In this document: positions 26,228 through 35,234 of the stretch, piece by piece
Position numbering within the stretch: the stretch's first letter is position 1
How the letters are laid out: each line of letters opens with the position of its first letter
NCBI GenBank assembly: GCA_947646015.1
Contig: CANSEY010000020.1
Location: 1-64,000, forward strand
Source: an uncultured Bacteroides sp.
GTDB lineage: Bacteria > Bacteroidota > Bacteroidia > Bacteroidales > Bacteroidaceae
DNA: 64,000 nucleotides
Direction of reading: 5' to 3'
The notes under the pieces: model-generated
What the model was told of the DNA's origin: nothing
Seen by the model: the letters and a program-made list of their open reading frames with translations, nothing else
Database searches by the model: none
Program-made: the position numbers and the translations under genes

Positions 26228-28033
26228 ATGAAAAGAATATCAACTTATATAGTTACTCTGGTCCTCGCACTCGCAGGCAGTTCGTGCAGCGACTACCTCG
26301 ACAAAGAGTACGATGCCTCCTTATCTGAAAAGAAAGTGTTCAATAACCAGAACCTGACACGCGAGTTCCTCGCCAACATCTACACGAATCTGCCGGACGG
26401 ACTGGCGCCACTGTCGGACGACCAGTTCACAGGTGCTTCACGTGACTGTATGACGGATAATGCAGTGACCTGCTGGGGACTTCATTATTATACAAAGATC
26501 GGCAGCGACGGATACACCGCCGGCGACCATCCCCTGCTGGGCTTCTGGAACACCGACTTATACGGGATTCGGAAATGTAATATGTTTCTGAAGAACGCCA
26601 AGGCATCCGTAGTAGGAAATACGGAGAAAGACGGCGATGACAACCGCCTTTACGACCGTTACTGTGCAGAAGCCAGACTGCTTCGCGCTATCTTCCATTT
26701 CGACTTAATCTGCTGGTTCGGCGCTGCCCCTGTCATTGCGGAAGATGAATCCGGCGAACCGATCATCTTCGACTTGTCCGATCCTTCGGCAATGAACATG
26801 TTCCGTACTCCCGCTGCCGAAGCACTTGAATGGGTAGCCGACCAATGCGACCAGATCAAAAACCAGCTCCCTTTCCGCTACAGCGATGAAGCATCCAACT
26901 GGGGACGTGTCAACGGAGCCGCCGCTTATGCTTTAAAGGCAAGAGCCCTGCTCTACCGTGCTTCCAAACTGAACAATCCGGACGGCAACACCGCATACTG
27001 GGCGAATGCGGCGCAGGCAGCAGCCGACTTCATCACTCAGAATAACAAGCAAAGTTACCCTTACCGACTGTACAATACGGGAAATCCAGAGAATGACTAT
27101 TACGAATGTTTCACGACCAATCCGGTATACAACAATGAAATTATCCTTGCACGCTCTGTATGGAATACCAATCAGGTAGAAAAAGTATTCCTGCCGGTAG
27201 GCTTTACCGGTTCTTTCTCCGGAAACGGACGTACCAACCCGACACAGAATCTAGTGGACGCTTACGAAATGAGCAACGGCAAACGGATCGATGAGAACGG
27301 CAGTACCTACGATGCCGCCAATCCGTATAAAGACCGTGACCCGCGTCTGGCACAAACCATCTTCTATCAAGGCATGATGTGGGGACGTGCCGACAAAGAA
27401 GAAAGACGTGCCATCGACGTACGCTACAACTCGGATGCGGACAAAGGAGTGGATTACACCTCAGCCATGGGAGGTACCTACACCGGATACTATCTGAAAA
27501 AGTACGTGAATAACATATCCTGCAAAGAACCGGCCACCTATCCTCACGCATGGATGATTTTCCGTTATGGCGAAATTCTGCTGAATGCCGCCGAAGCCTA
27601 TAATGAAGCGGAAGGTCCTGCCAAGGCATACAGTTACATCAATGAGGTACGCGCCCGTGCCGGTATGCCGGCCTACGCAGATATGTCGCAAAGTGAACTC
27701 CGCGAACGTATCCGCAACGAAAGACGCATCGAACTGGCTTTCGAAGATCATCGTTTCTTCGATGTACGCCGCTGGAAACTATATGACAATGTAACCTCTA
27801 CGGGAGAAACCGGAAAGCCCCGTTACAACCAGTTGCTGAATCTTTATGGAGTGAAGGTCACCGGCAACGCAGATACTCCCTCCTATACCTTCGGACTGGC
27901 AGAAACGGTCAATTCACGCACGTTTGTCAATCCCAAGAGTTACTACTTCCCGATACCTGCCAACGAAGTGAAACGGGCACCCAATCTGGGACAGAATCCG
28001 GGATGGGACACCGGAAGCGCTTCTAACGAATAA
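26228..28033 (+). CDS. SusD-like lipoprotein, second pair
   Basis: Glycan-binding partner of the preceding SusC, 601 residues. Lipobox LAGSSC at the N-terminus (MKRISTYIVTLVLA). Helical SusD core with GIRKCNMFLKNAK, CAEARLLRAIFHFDLICWFG and the C-terminal signature IRNERRIELAFEDHRFFDVR. Spacing to the SusC gene is 25 bp and to the surface GH43 gene 34 bp. It is only moderately similar to the first SusD, in keeping with a distinct ligand. Confidence 0.95.
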   Translation: MKRISTYIVTLVLALAGSSCSDYLDKEYDASLSEKKVFNNQNLTREFLANIYTNLPDGLAPLSDDQFTGASRDCMTDNAVTCWGLHYYTKIGSDGYTAGDHPLLGFWNTDLYGIRKCNMFLKNAKASVVGNTEKDGDDNRLYDRYCAEARLLRAIFHFDLICWFGAAPVIAEDESGEPIIFDLSDPSAMNMFRTPAAEALEWVADQCDQIKNQLPFRYSDEASNWGRVNGAAAYALKARALLYRASKLNNPDGNTAYWANAAQAAADFITQNNKQSYPYRLYNTGNPENDYYECFTTNPVYNNEIILARSVWNTNQVEKVFLPVGFTGSFSGNGRTNPTQNLVDAYEMSNGKRIDENGSTYDAANPYKDRDPRLAQTIFYQGMMWGRADKEERRAIDVRYNSDADKGVDYTSAMGGTYTGYYLKKYVNNISCKEPATYPHAWMIFRYGEILLNAAEAYNEAEGPAKAYSYINEVRARAGMPAYADMSQSELRERIRNERRIELAFEDHRFFDVRRWKLYDNVTSTGETGKPRYNQLLNLYGVKVTGNADTPSYTFGLAETVNSRTFVNPKSYYFPIPANEVKRAPNLGQNPGWDTGSASNE

Positions 28034-28067
28034 ACATCAAAACAATCTAAAAAAGAAAGACTGAGAT

Positions 28068-29993
28068 ATGAAATACTTAAAGACCATCTATCTTCTACTC
28101 TGTTGCACGCTCGCCCTGGCAGCGTGCAGCGACGACGATGAAAACTCCGCATCAGGAGCTTTAAGCATCACAACGCCGGCATATACGAATGTGGGGTACA
28201 ACAAAGCAACCTTATCCGCCAATATCAGCGGAACGGAAGGAGTGAATATCGTCAAACGGGGATTCTGCTACGCCACGGCATCCCATCCGGACATTTATGA
28301 CACGACCTCCGAAGTCAGAGGATCGGAAATCAGTACGACCCTGACCGGCCTGACTCCACAAACGACGTATTACGTAAGAGCTTTTGTCACCCTTTACAAC
28401 GAAGAGCCCAGATACTCGGAGGAAACTTCTTTCACGACTTCCGCCGAGACACTGAGCGATGAACTGGCAGCGTACGAAGCACCCACGTATGTAGACGACT
28501 ACACAAGTTTCTCAGCCTGGAGCAACCGTTATGACTGGAACCTTGCCAACGTACACGACCCTACGGTAATGAAAGCCGATGACGGATATTACTATATGTA
28601 TCAGACAGACGCTTCTTACGGCAACGCGCACAGCGGAAACGGACACTTCCACGCACGGCGTTCCAAAGACCTCGTAAACTGGGAGTACCTGGGAGCAACT
28701 ATGAGTGAAACGCCCCCGACATGGATCAAAGAAAAGCTGAATGCCTACCGTCAGGAGATGGGACTGGAACCGATTGACAATCCGTCTTACGGATACTGGG
28801 CACCTGTTGCACGAAAAGTATCGAACGGAAAATACCGTATGTATTATTCCATCGTAATCACGAACTACATCCAAACCGGAAAACCGGAAATTGAGAACAA
28901 CGGCAACTTTGACGGTTCATGGACCGAACGCGCGTTTATCGGACTGATGGAAACTTCCGATCCGGCAAGTAATATATGGGAAGACAAAGGATTCGTTGTC
29001 TGCTCTGCCAGCGATAAGGGAAAGACGGATTATGGGCGCAGCAGCATCAATGACTGGGAAGGGTATTTTAAAATCAATGCGATCGACCCTACTTATATAA
29101 TAACGGAAAATGGCGAACACTGGCTGATCTATGGTTCATGGCACAGCGGTATCGCTGCCCTACAGGTAAATCCGGAAGACGGCAAACCGCTGAATGCTTT
29201 GGGAAATCCCTGGGACATCACAGGGGAAGACAATTCGGGTTATGGAAAGATAATCGCCACACGTGGCACCAGCCGCTGGCAGGCATCCGAAGGTCCCGAA
29301 GTGATCTATCGTGACGGTTATTACTATCTGTTCCTGGCTTACGGTTCACTGTCGGTAGAATATAATACACGTGTCTGCCGTTCCAGAAACATCGACGGCC
29401 CTTATGTAGACATACACGGAAATTCCGCTATGGGAAGCGCGCAACTATATCCGATACTGACTGCTCCTTACCGGTTCGACAACAGCTACGGCTGGGTAGG
29501 AATTTCCCATTGCGGCATCTTCGATGACGGAGCCGGCAACTGGTTCTATACTTCACAAGGACGTTTCCCTGTGAACGTAGGCGGCAATGAATACTCCAAC
29601 GCCATCATGATGGGACATGTACGCAGCATCCGCTGGGATGCCAACGGCTGGCCTCTCGTTATGCCCGAACGTTACGGAGCCGTTCCGCAAGCGCCTATCA
29701 CGGAAAATGAAATAGCCGGAGACTGGGAACATCTGGCATTGACCACCAGTACGGGCACCCAACGAACGTCCGAAACGATGACTTATGATCTCGGTACGCA
29801 TAAGATAACTTCCGGCAGCTGGAAAAATGCTACATGGACATTTGATGCAGCGACTCAGACCATCACGACAAGCGCCGGAGTAGTACTCTATCTGCAACGT
29901 GAAGTCGACTGGGAAGCCAGTCCGCGGACACATACGATTGTGTATGCGGCCCAGGGTAATCAAAAGACATATTGGGGGAAGAAACTCCAATAA
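28068..29993 (+). CDS. Surface GH43 endo-arabinanase-like lipoprotein with FN3-like domain
   Basis: Probable outer-surface arabinan-cutting enzyme of 641 residues. Lipobox ALAAC followed by SDDDEN, acidic residues that in Bacteroides favour surface export. A fibronectin-type spacer domain (about 28-125, LTGLTPQTTYYVRAF) precedes the GH43 propeller (about 150-500) with LANVHDPTVM, FKINAIDPTYI and EGPEVIYRDG as base, modulator and acid. A C-terminal beta-domain matches that of the GH43 at 9659. It is last in the SusC/SusD operon, so it would cut polymer before import. Confidence 0.9.
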   Translation: MKYLKTIYLLLCCTLALAACSDDDENSASGALSITTPAYTNVGYNKATLSANISGTEGVNIVKRGFCYATASHPDIYDTTSEVRGSEISTTLTGLTPQTTYYVRAFVTLYNEEPRYSEETSFTTSAETLSDELAAYEAPTYVDDYTSFSAWSNRYDWNLANVHDPTVMKADDGYYYMYQTDASYGNAHSGNGHFHARRSKDLVNWEYLGATMSETPPTWIKEKLNAYRQEMGLEPIDNPSYGYWAPVARKVSNGKYRMYYSIVITNYIQTGKPEIENNGNFDGSWTERAFIGLMETSDPASNIWEDKGFVVCSASDKGKTDYGRSSINDWEGYFKINAIDPTYIITENGEHWLIYGSWHSGIAALQVNPEDGKPLNALGNPWDITGEDNSGYGKIIATRGTSRWQASEGPEVIYRDGYYYLFLAYGSLSVEYNTRVCRSRNIDGPYVDIHGNSAMGSAQLYPILTAPYRFDNSYGWVGISHCGIFDDGAGNWFYTSQGRFPVNVGGNEYSNAIMMGHVRSIRWDANGWPLVMPERYGAVPQAPITENEIAGDWEHLALTTSTGTQRTSETMTYDLGTHKITSGSWKNATWTFDAATQTITTSAGVVLYLQREVDWEASPRTHTIVYAAQGNQKTYWGKKLQ

Positions 29994-30094
29994 CCCTCTA
30001 TAGAAAAATAAATATGTGTTTTGCTGTCACCGTCACAAAGCAGAGCATAACTCGCTTATAATGAAGAAGTAAAGCAGTGACAGCAACTAGTGAC

Positions 30095-30129
30095 AGCACT
30101 GTGATGGCAATTTTTGCTGTCACAGTGCT
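30095..30129 (+). terminator. Stem-loop, likely end of the SusC/SusD operon transcript
   Basis: AGCACTGTGA pairs perfectly with TCACAGTGCT around an AT-rich centre with GCA/TGC pairing. Two direct copies of AGTGACAGCA (30076-30085, 30089-30098) precede and overlap it. There is no strong U tail, so it may be a processing or 3' stability stem and not a true terminator. Confidence 0.45.
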
Positions 30130-30188
30130 CTATATCTACCGGACTTTGCCGACAGGTCATGCGTAGGTCCATTCGTTTCCATATGCCG

Positions 30189-30311
30189 GAACCAACAGTT
30201 CCAAGCGGATGAAACTCTAGTTTCAAGCAGAGGAAACTTTAGTTTCAAACTGAAGAAACTTTAGTTTCAAGCTGGTGAAACTCTGGTTCCAAGCCCCAGA
30301 AACTATCCAGC
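30189..30311. repeat. Tandem array of 22 bp palindromic repeats (five full units and one partial)
   Basis: Units begin at 30189, 30211, 30233, 30255, 30277 and 30299, exactly 22 bp apart. The central units read GAAACTNTAGTTTC followed by an 8 bp linker. The first unit has the altered but still self-complementary form GGAAC...GTTCC. There is no spacer diversity or flanking gene to suggest a CRISPR. The function is unknown. Confidence 0.85.
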
Positions 30312-30426
30312 TCTATATAGAAAGAGAAAATGCAATATAACGATCCCGCTCCGAAGACAGGAACATGCGATAGTTTTATACGTAACAGTAAAGTTCTTAT
30401 CCTTTTATGTTGCACAACATATAAGA

Positions 30427-30465
30427 GTGTATTTGATACACCAAACAAAAGTGTTACTTTTACAC
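30427..30465 (+). promoter_or_regulatory. araM promoter with two overlapping AraR-type operators
   Basis: -33 TTTG (30432-30435) and TACTTTTA (30455-30462, one mismatch) are 19 bases apart. Each lies inside a 15 bp dyad: GTGTATTTGATACAC (30427-30441, perfect arms) and GTGTTACTTTTACAC (30451-30465), 24 bp centre to centre. A dimeric repressor on these sites would block both promoter elements. The NrtR-family AraR encoded downstream is the obvious candidate. Confidence 0.7.
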
Positions 30466-30507
30466 CCAAAATAAGATAAGCATCTCATTTACATTAAAAA
30501 TAAAACC

Positions 30508-31647
30508 ATGAAAAAACATTTTCTACTTGCAGGAATTGCCGCGCTGATGCTTGCCGCGTGCAATAACAAGCCGGCTTCCGAGCTGACTTTATCCGGTCTT
30601 GACCCGGCAAAATTTCAAACAGAAGTGAACAATGCCCAAACAGCTCTTTATACCTTAAAGAATAAGGCGGGTATGGAAGTATGCATCACTAACTTCGGCG
30701 GACGCATCGTGTCCATCATGGTGCCCGACAAGAACGGCAAGATGCAGGATGTAGTTTTAGGTTTTGACAGCATTGCTGATTATATTAATGTACCCAGTGA
30801 TTTCGGTGCTTCTATCGGCCGTTACGCCAACCGCATCAACCAAGGGCGTTTTGTACTGGACGGAGATACCATCCAACTGCCGCAAAACAACTTCGGCCAC
30901 TGCCTGCACGGAGGCCCGAAAGGATGGCAATACCAAGTATACGAAGCCAACCTTATCGATCCGACAACACTGGAACTGACTCTTATCTCTCCGGACGGTG
31001 ACGCGAATTTCCCCGGAAATGTGACTGCTAAAGTAACCTATCAACTGACAGATGACAACGCCATCGACATCAAGTACAGCGCTACTACCGACAAAAAGAC
31101 AATCATCAACATGACCAACCACTCTTACTTCAATCTGGCTGGTGATCCGTCAAAAACATCGACAGACAACATCATGTATGTAAATGCAGATTACTATACT
31201 CCGGTAGACAGCACCTTCATGACAACCGGCGAAATCGCTCCGGTCAAAGATACTCCGATGGACTTCACTACTCCGAAAGCGGTAGGCAAAGATATCAACA
31301 ACTACGACTTCGTCCAACTCAAGAACGGCAACGGATATGATCACAACTGGGTGCTCAACACCAAAGGTGACATCTCGCAGGTAGCTGCCAGACTGACGTC
31401 TCCCGAAACCGGAATCACATTGGAAGTATATACCAACGAACCGGGTATTCAGGTATACACAGGTAACTTCCTCGACGGAACCGTAAGCGGAAAGAAAGGC
31501 ATCGTTTACAACCAACGTGCTTCTGTCTGCCTCGAAACACAACACTACCCCGACAGCCCCAACAAAGCCGACTGGCCGTCCGTTGTGCTGGAACCGGGAC
31601 AAACGTACAACAGCGAATGTATCTTTAAATTCTCGACAGAGAAATAA
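30508..31647 (+). CDS. araM: Aldose 1-epimerase lipoprotein (arabinose mutarotase)
   Basis: Mutarotase of 379 residues, probably acting on arabinose released outside the cytoplasm. The lipobox LMLAAC shows membrane anchoring, in contrast with the cytoplasmic paralogue at 2906. Motifs match the family: GRYANRINQG, HCLHGGPKGW, NMTNHSYFNLAG, NGYDHNWVLN and the catalytic Glu in VCLETQHYPDSPN. First gene of the araM-P-R-D-A operon, under the double operator at 30427. The symbol follows what I recall of the B. thetaiotaomicron arabinose regulon. Confidence 0.9.
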   Translation: MKKHFLLAGIAALMLAACNNKPASELTLSGLDPAKFQTEVNNAQTALYTLKNKAGMEVCITNFGGRIVSIMVPDKNGKMQDVVLGFDSIADYINVPSDFGASIGRYANRINQGRFVLDGDTIQLPQNNFGHCLHGGPKGWQYQVYEANLIDPTTLELTLISPDGDANFPGNVTAKVTYQLTDDNAIDIKYSATTDKKTIINMTNHSYFNLAGDPSKTSTDNIMYVNADYYTPVDSTFMTTGEIAPVKDTPMDFTTPKAVGKDINNYDFVQLKNGNGYDHNWVLNTKGDISQVAARLTSPETGITLEVYTNEPGIQVYTGNFLDGTVSGKKGIVYNQRASVCLETQHYPDSPNKADWPSVVLEPGQTYNSECIFKFSTEK

Positions 31648-31672
31648 TATTAACTTATAAATCAAATTTATT

Positions 31673-33367
31673 GTGGAAGCATTAGATTGGCTAGTAATTG
31701 GAGTCTTCTTTTTGGCTCTGATAGGTATTATTGTTTGGGTAGTCAGACAAAAACAAAATGACTCGGCAGATTATTTCTTAGGCGGACGTGACGCAACATG
31801 GCTTGCGATCGGTGCCTCTATCTTCGCATCAAACATCGGTTCGGAACACTTGATCGGACTGGCGGGAGCAGGAGCTTCAAGCGGTATGGCGATGGCTCAC
31901 TGGGAAATTCAGGGATGGATGATCCTGATTCTGGGATGGGTATTCGTACCTTTCTATTCACGAAGCATGGTATACACGATGCCGGAATTTCTGGAACGCC
32001 GTTACAATCCTCAGTCACGTACCATCTTATCGGTCATCTCACTGGTAAGTTATGTATTGACCAAGGTAGCAGTGACAGTATATGCCGGCGGACTGGTATT
32101 CCAGCAAGTATTCGGCATCAAGGAACTCTGGGGAATCGACTTCTTCTGGATTGCCGCCATCGGACTGGTAGTTCTCACTGCACTATATACGATCTTCGGT
32201 GGTATGAAATCGGTACTTTATACTTCTGTACTTCAGACTCCGATTCTTCTGTTAGGTTCGTTGATTATCCTTGTGCTCGGTTTCAAAGAACTGGGAGGCT
32301 GGGACGAAATGATGAGAGTGTGCGGTGCTGTGACGGTAAACGATTATGGTGACACCATGACCAATCTGATCCGCAGCAACGATGATGCGAACTTCCCTTG
32401 GCTGGGTGCACTTATCGGTTCTGCCATTATCGGTTTCTGGTACTGGTGTACTGACCAGTTCATCGTACAACGTGTACTTTCCGGAAAGAATGAAAAAGAG
32501 GCTCGTCGCGGTACTATCTTCGGCGCTTACCTGAAGCTGTTGCCTGTATTCCTGTTCCTGATTCCGGGTATGATTGCTTTCGCATTACATCAGAAATATA
32601 TCGGTGCCGGTGGCGAAGGTTTCCTCCCGATGCTTGCCAATGGTACTGCCAACGCTGACGCCGCCTTCCCTACTCTGGTAGCTAAATTGCTTCCTGCCGG
32701 TGTGAAAGGTCTGGTAGTATGCGGTATCCTCGCTGCCTTGATGAGTTCGCTGGCTTCACTGTTCAACTCATCTGCCATGTTGTTTACAATCGATTTCTAC
32801 AAACGCTTCCGTCCGGAGACTCCGGAAAAGAAACTGGTGGGTATTGGTCAGATAGCAACGGTAGTGATCGTAATCCTCGGTATTCTCTGGATTCCTATCA
32901 TGCGTAGCGTAGGTGATGTACTTTATACTTATTTGCAGGACGTTCAGTCTGTATTGGCTCCGGGTATTGCCGCTGCCTTCCTGCTGGGTATCTGCTGGAA
33001 ACGTACTTCCGCACAAGGTGGTATGTGGGGATTGATCGCCGGTATGATCATCGGTCTGACTCGTCTGGGTGCCAAAGTATATTACAGCAACGCAGGTGAA
33101 GTGGCAGATTCTACCTTCAAATATTTGTTCTACGATATGAACTGGCTGTTCTTCTGCGGATGGATGTTCCTGTTCTGTATCATCGTAGTCATCGTAGTCA
33201 GCCTTGCCACGGAAGCTCCGACAGCTGAAAAGATTCAGGGACTGGTATTCGGCACAGCTACTAAAGAACAAAAAGCGGCTACCCGTGCAAGCTGGGATCA
33301 CTGGGATATCATTCATACAGTAATCATCCTTGCTATCACAGGTGCCTTCTACTGGTATTTCTGGTAA
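31673..33367 (+). CDS. araP: Sodium:solute symporter, arabinose importer
   Basis: Inner-membrane transporter of the SSS/SGLT family (564 residues, about 13-14 hydrophobic segments) expected to bring L-arabinose into the cytoplasm with Na+. Family features include DYFLGGRDATWLAIGASIFA, the GSEHLIGLAGAGASSG helix and FGGMKSVLYT. Translation seems to start at a GTG (31673), as no ATG fits the first helix (LDWLVIGVFFLALIG). It sits 25 bp after araM and 21 bp before araR. Arabinose as substrate is inferred from the operon. Confidence 0.87.
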   Translation: MEALDWLVIGVFFLALIGIIVWVVRQKQNDSADYFLGGRDATWLAIGASIFASNIGSEHLIGLAGAGASSGMAMAHWEIQGWMILILGWVFVPFYSRSMVYTMPEFLERRYNPQSRTILSVISLVSYVLTKVAVTVYAGGLVFQQVFGIKELWGIDFFWIAAIGLVVLTALYTIFGGMKSVLYTSVLQTPILLLGSLIILVLGFKELGGWDEMMRVCGAVTVNDYGDTMTNLIRSNDDANFPWLGALIGSAIIGFWYWCTDQFIVQRVLSGKNEKEARRGTIFGAYLKLLPVFLFLIPGMIAFALHQKYIGAGGEGFLPMLANGTANADAAFPTLVAKLLPAGVKGLVVCGILAALMSSLASLFNSSAMLFTIDFYKRFRPETPEKKLVGIGQIATVVIVILGILWIPIMRSVGDVLYTYLQDVQSVLAPGIAAAFLLGICWKRTSAQGGMWGLIAGMIIGLTRLGAKVYYSNAGEVADSTFKYLFYDMNWLFFCGWMFLFCIIVVIVVSLATEAPTAEKIQGLVFGTATKEQKAATRASWDHWDIIHTVIILAITGAFYWYFW

Positions 33368-33388
33368 TTAAATAAATTCATTCAAACG

Positions 33389-34066
33389 ATGAAAAACTAT
33401 TATAGTTCGAATCCTACCTTCTATCTCGGTATCGACTGCATCATCTTTGGTTTTAATGAAGGCGAAATAAGCCTGCTGCTGCTGAAGAGAAACTTCGAAC
33501 CGGCAATGGGCGAATGGTCACTGATGGGAGGATTCGTGCAAAAAGACGAAAGCGTGGACGACGCTGCCAAACGTGTACTGGCTGAACTTACAGGTTTGGA
33601 AAACGTATACATGGAACAGGTGGGAGCCTTCGGCGCCATCGACCGCGATCCGGGCGAAAGGGTAGTTTCGATTGCCTACTATGCGCTGATCAACATCAAT
33701 GAGTACGACCGCGAACTGGTTCAGAAGCACAATGCTTACTGGGTAAACATCAACGAACTCCCCGCACTGATTTTCGACCATCCGGAGATGGTCGATAAAG
33801 CACGGGAGATGATGAAACAGAAAGCATCTGTCGAGCCTATCGGATTCAATCTGTTGCCGAAGCTGTTCACACTGTCCCAACTGCAAAGTCTCTACGAAGC
33901 TATTTACGGCGAACCGATGGACAAACGGAATTTCCGCAAGCGTGTCGCAGAAATGGACTTTATCGAAAAGACGGATAAAATCGATAAACTGGGTTCCAAA
34001 CGGGGTGCAGCCTTGTATAAATTCAACGGCAAAGCCTACCGCAAGGACCCGAAATTTAAATTATAA
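33389..34066 (+). CDS. araR: NrtR-family transcriptional regulator AraR
   Basis: Repressor of 225 residues. It has a Nudix-like effector domain (about 10-150) and a C-terminal winged helix (about 155-225, [14 protein letters not shown] and [13 protein letters not shown]). The Nudix box is degenerate: [20 protein letters not shown] has lost key catalytic glutamates, so the domain senses a ligand without hydrolysis. An NrtR-family AraR controlling arabinose genes, released by L-arabinose, has been described for B. thetaiotaomicron, and this gene order fits it. The likely target sites are the dyads at 30427-30465, which makes it autoregulated as third gene of that operon. Confidence 0.9.
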   Translation: MKNYYSSNPTFYLGIDCIIFGFNEGEISLLLLKRNFEPAMGEWSLMGGFVQKDESVDDAAKRVLAELTGLENVYMEQVGAFGAIDRDPGERVVSIAYYALININEYDRELVQKHNAYWVNINELPALIFDHPEMVDKAREMMKQKASVEPIGFNLLPKLFTLSQLQSLYEAIYGEPMDKRNFRKRVAEMDFIEKTDKIDKLGSKRGAALYKFNGKAYRKDPKFKL

Positions 34067-34071
34067 TCAAT

Positions 34072-34755
34072 ATGCTGGAAGAACTGAAAGAAAAAGTATT
34101 TCATGCCAATCTCGAATTGGTAAAGCATGGATTAGTCATCTTTACATGGGGAAATGTTTCTGCCATCGACCGTGAAACGGGACTGGTAGTCATCAAACCC
34201 AGTGGAGTCAGTTATGATGATATGAAAGCGGAAGATATGGTAGTAGTGGACCTGGATGGCAAAGTCGTCGAAGGACGGCTGAAGCCATCCTCAGATACTC
34301 CTACTCACGTGGTACTCTACAAAGCATTCCCCGAAATCGGCGGAGTGGTGCATACCCACTCTACTTATGCTACCGCATGGGCGCAGGCCGGTTGTGATAT
34401 CCCTAATATCGGAACAACTCACGCTGACTATTTCCATGATGCAATCCCCTGCACAGCGGATATGACGGAAGCTGAAGTAAAAGGTGCCTATGAACTGGAA
34501 ACCGGAAACGTGATCGTAAAACGTTTCGAAGGCCTGAACCCTGTACATACACCGGGAGTATTGGTCAAGAATCATGGTCCTTTCTCTTGGGGAAAAGACG
34601 CACACGATGCCGTACACAATGCAGTAGTGATGGAACAAGTTGCCAAAATGGCAAGCATTGCTTATGCCGTGAATCCCAATTTAACAATGAACCCGCTGCT
34701 GGTAGAGAAACACTTCAGCCGCAAGCATGGTCCGAACGCTTACTACGGACAATAA
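34072..34755 (+). CDS. araD: L-ribulose-5-phosphate 4-epimerase
   Basis: Cytoplasmic class II aldolase-fold enzyme converting L-ribulose-5-phosphate to D-xylulose-5-phosphate, the last committed arabinose step. Its 227 residues are the normal length. Zinc ligands appear in [16 protein letters not shown] (two His) and in the later [11 protein letters not shown]. Substrate-phosphate motif GNVSAID and the TTHADYFHD segment are conserved in AraD. It begins 5 bp after araR. Its stop is only 3 bp before the inverted repeat of the S23 cassette, which separates it from araA. Confidence 0.95.
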   Translation: MLEELKEKVFHANLELVKHGLVIFTWGNVSAIDRETGLVVIKPSGVSYDDMKAEDMVVVDLDGKVVEGRLKPSSDTPTHVVLYKAFPEIGGVVHTHSTYATAWAQAGCDIPNIGTTHADYFHDAIPCTADMTEAEVKGAYELETGNVIVKRFEGLNPVHTPGVLVKNHGPFSWGKDAHDAVHNAVVMEQVAKMASIAYAVNPNLTMNPLLVEKHFSRKHGPNAYYGQ

Positions 34756-34758
34756 AAT

Positions 34759-35225
34759 AATTGACAATTGACAGTTGACAATTGACAATTAATGCGAGAG
34801 GACATGAAGGATAATGTAGTAAAAGATAAAAGTTTGGAGTTCGCTGTTCGGATTGTGAATTTATATAAGTTTTTAGTAAATGAACAAAAGGAGTTTGTGA
34901 TGAGTAAGCAAATATTGCGATCCGGGACCAGTATTGGTGCCAATATTCGTGAGGCTGAGCAAGCACAAAGTCGGGCTGATTTTATTAATAAGCTGAATAT
35001 AGCACTTAAGGAAGCGAACGAAACAGAGTATTGGCTGGAATTATTGATTAGAACAGAGTATATCACTCGGGAACAATATGAGAGCATCAATAATGACAGC
35101 ACAGAAATAAACAAATTATTAATATCTATAATTAAAACAACAAAAAACAATTAATAATAACCCGCAATTGCCATTTGACTTTCGACATTCTCTCATTGTC
35201 AATTGTCAATTGTCAATTGTCAATT
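34759..35225. mobile_element. S23 (four-helix-bundle) cassette with inverted repeats, inserted between araD and araA
   Basis: A 467 bp block starts 3 bp after the araD stop and ends 9 bp before the araA start. Its ends (34759-34790 and 35195-35225) are inverted repeats built from tandem AATTGACA units. They match over about 31 bp with one internal mismatch. The single gene inside belongs to the family found in 23S rRNA intervening sequences, which also carry terminal inverted repeats. The RNA would fold into a long stem closing the gene. Mobility is inferred: no transposase or target duplication is visible. Confidence 0.6.
34792..35154 (+). CDS. Four-helix-bundle protein, S23/23S rRNA intervening-sequence family
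   Basis: A 120-residue all-helical protein with the family signature SGTSIGANIREAEQAQSRAD and FINKLNIALKEANETEYWLELL. Related proteins are encoded in rRNA intervening sequences and resemble the Avd accessory protein of diversity-generating retroelements. They form pentameric bundles and probably bind nucleic acid, but their role is unknown. A start at 34804 (MKDNVV) after GAGAGG is equally possible. The gene is AT-rich and unrelated to arabinose metabolism. It lies inside the inverted repeats at 34759-35225, so it is likely an insertion tolerated within the operon. Confidence 0.85.
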   Translation: MREDMKDNVVKDKSLEFAVRIVNLYKFLVNEQKEFVMSKQILRSGTSIGANIREAEQAQSRADFINKLNIALKEANETEYWLELLIRTEYITREQYESINNDSTEINKLLISIIKTTKNN

Positions 35226-35234
35226 CAATAAATT

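Larger units (their letters stand above)
29994..30507. other. Non-coding region between the arabinan operon and araM
   Basis: There is no gene here. From left to right it holds a TGTCAC/GTGACA-rich stretch with a hairpin (30095-30129), an array of 22 bp palindromic repeats (30189-30311), and the araM promoter with a double operator (30427-30465). The stretch 30312-30426 shows nothing further that I can identify. Confidence 0.8.

Noticed and set aside
30189-30311. CRISPR array
   Set aside because: Units abut with only 8 bp linkers, there are no unique spacers of 30 bp or so, and no cas genes. It is a plain tandem repeat.
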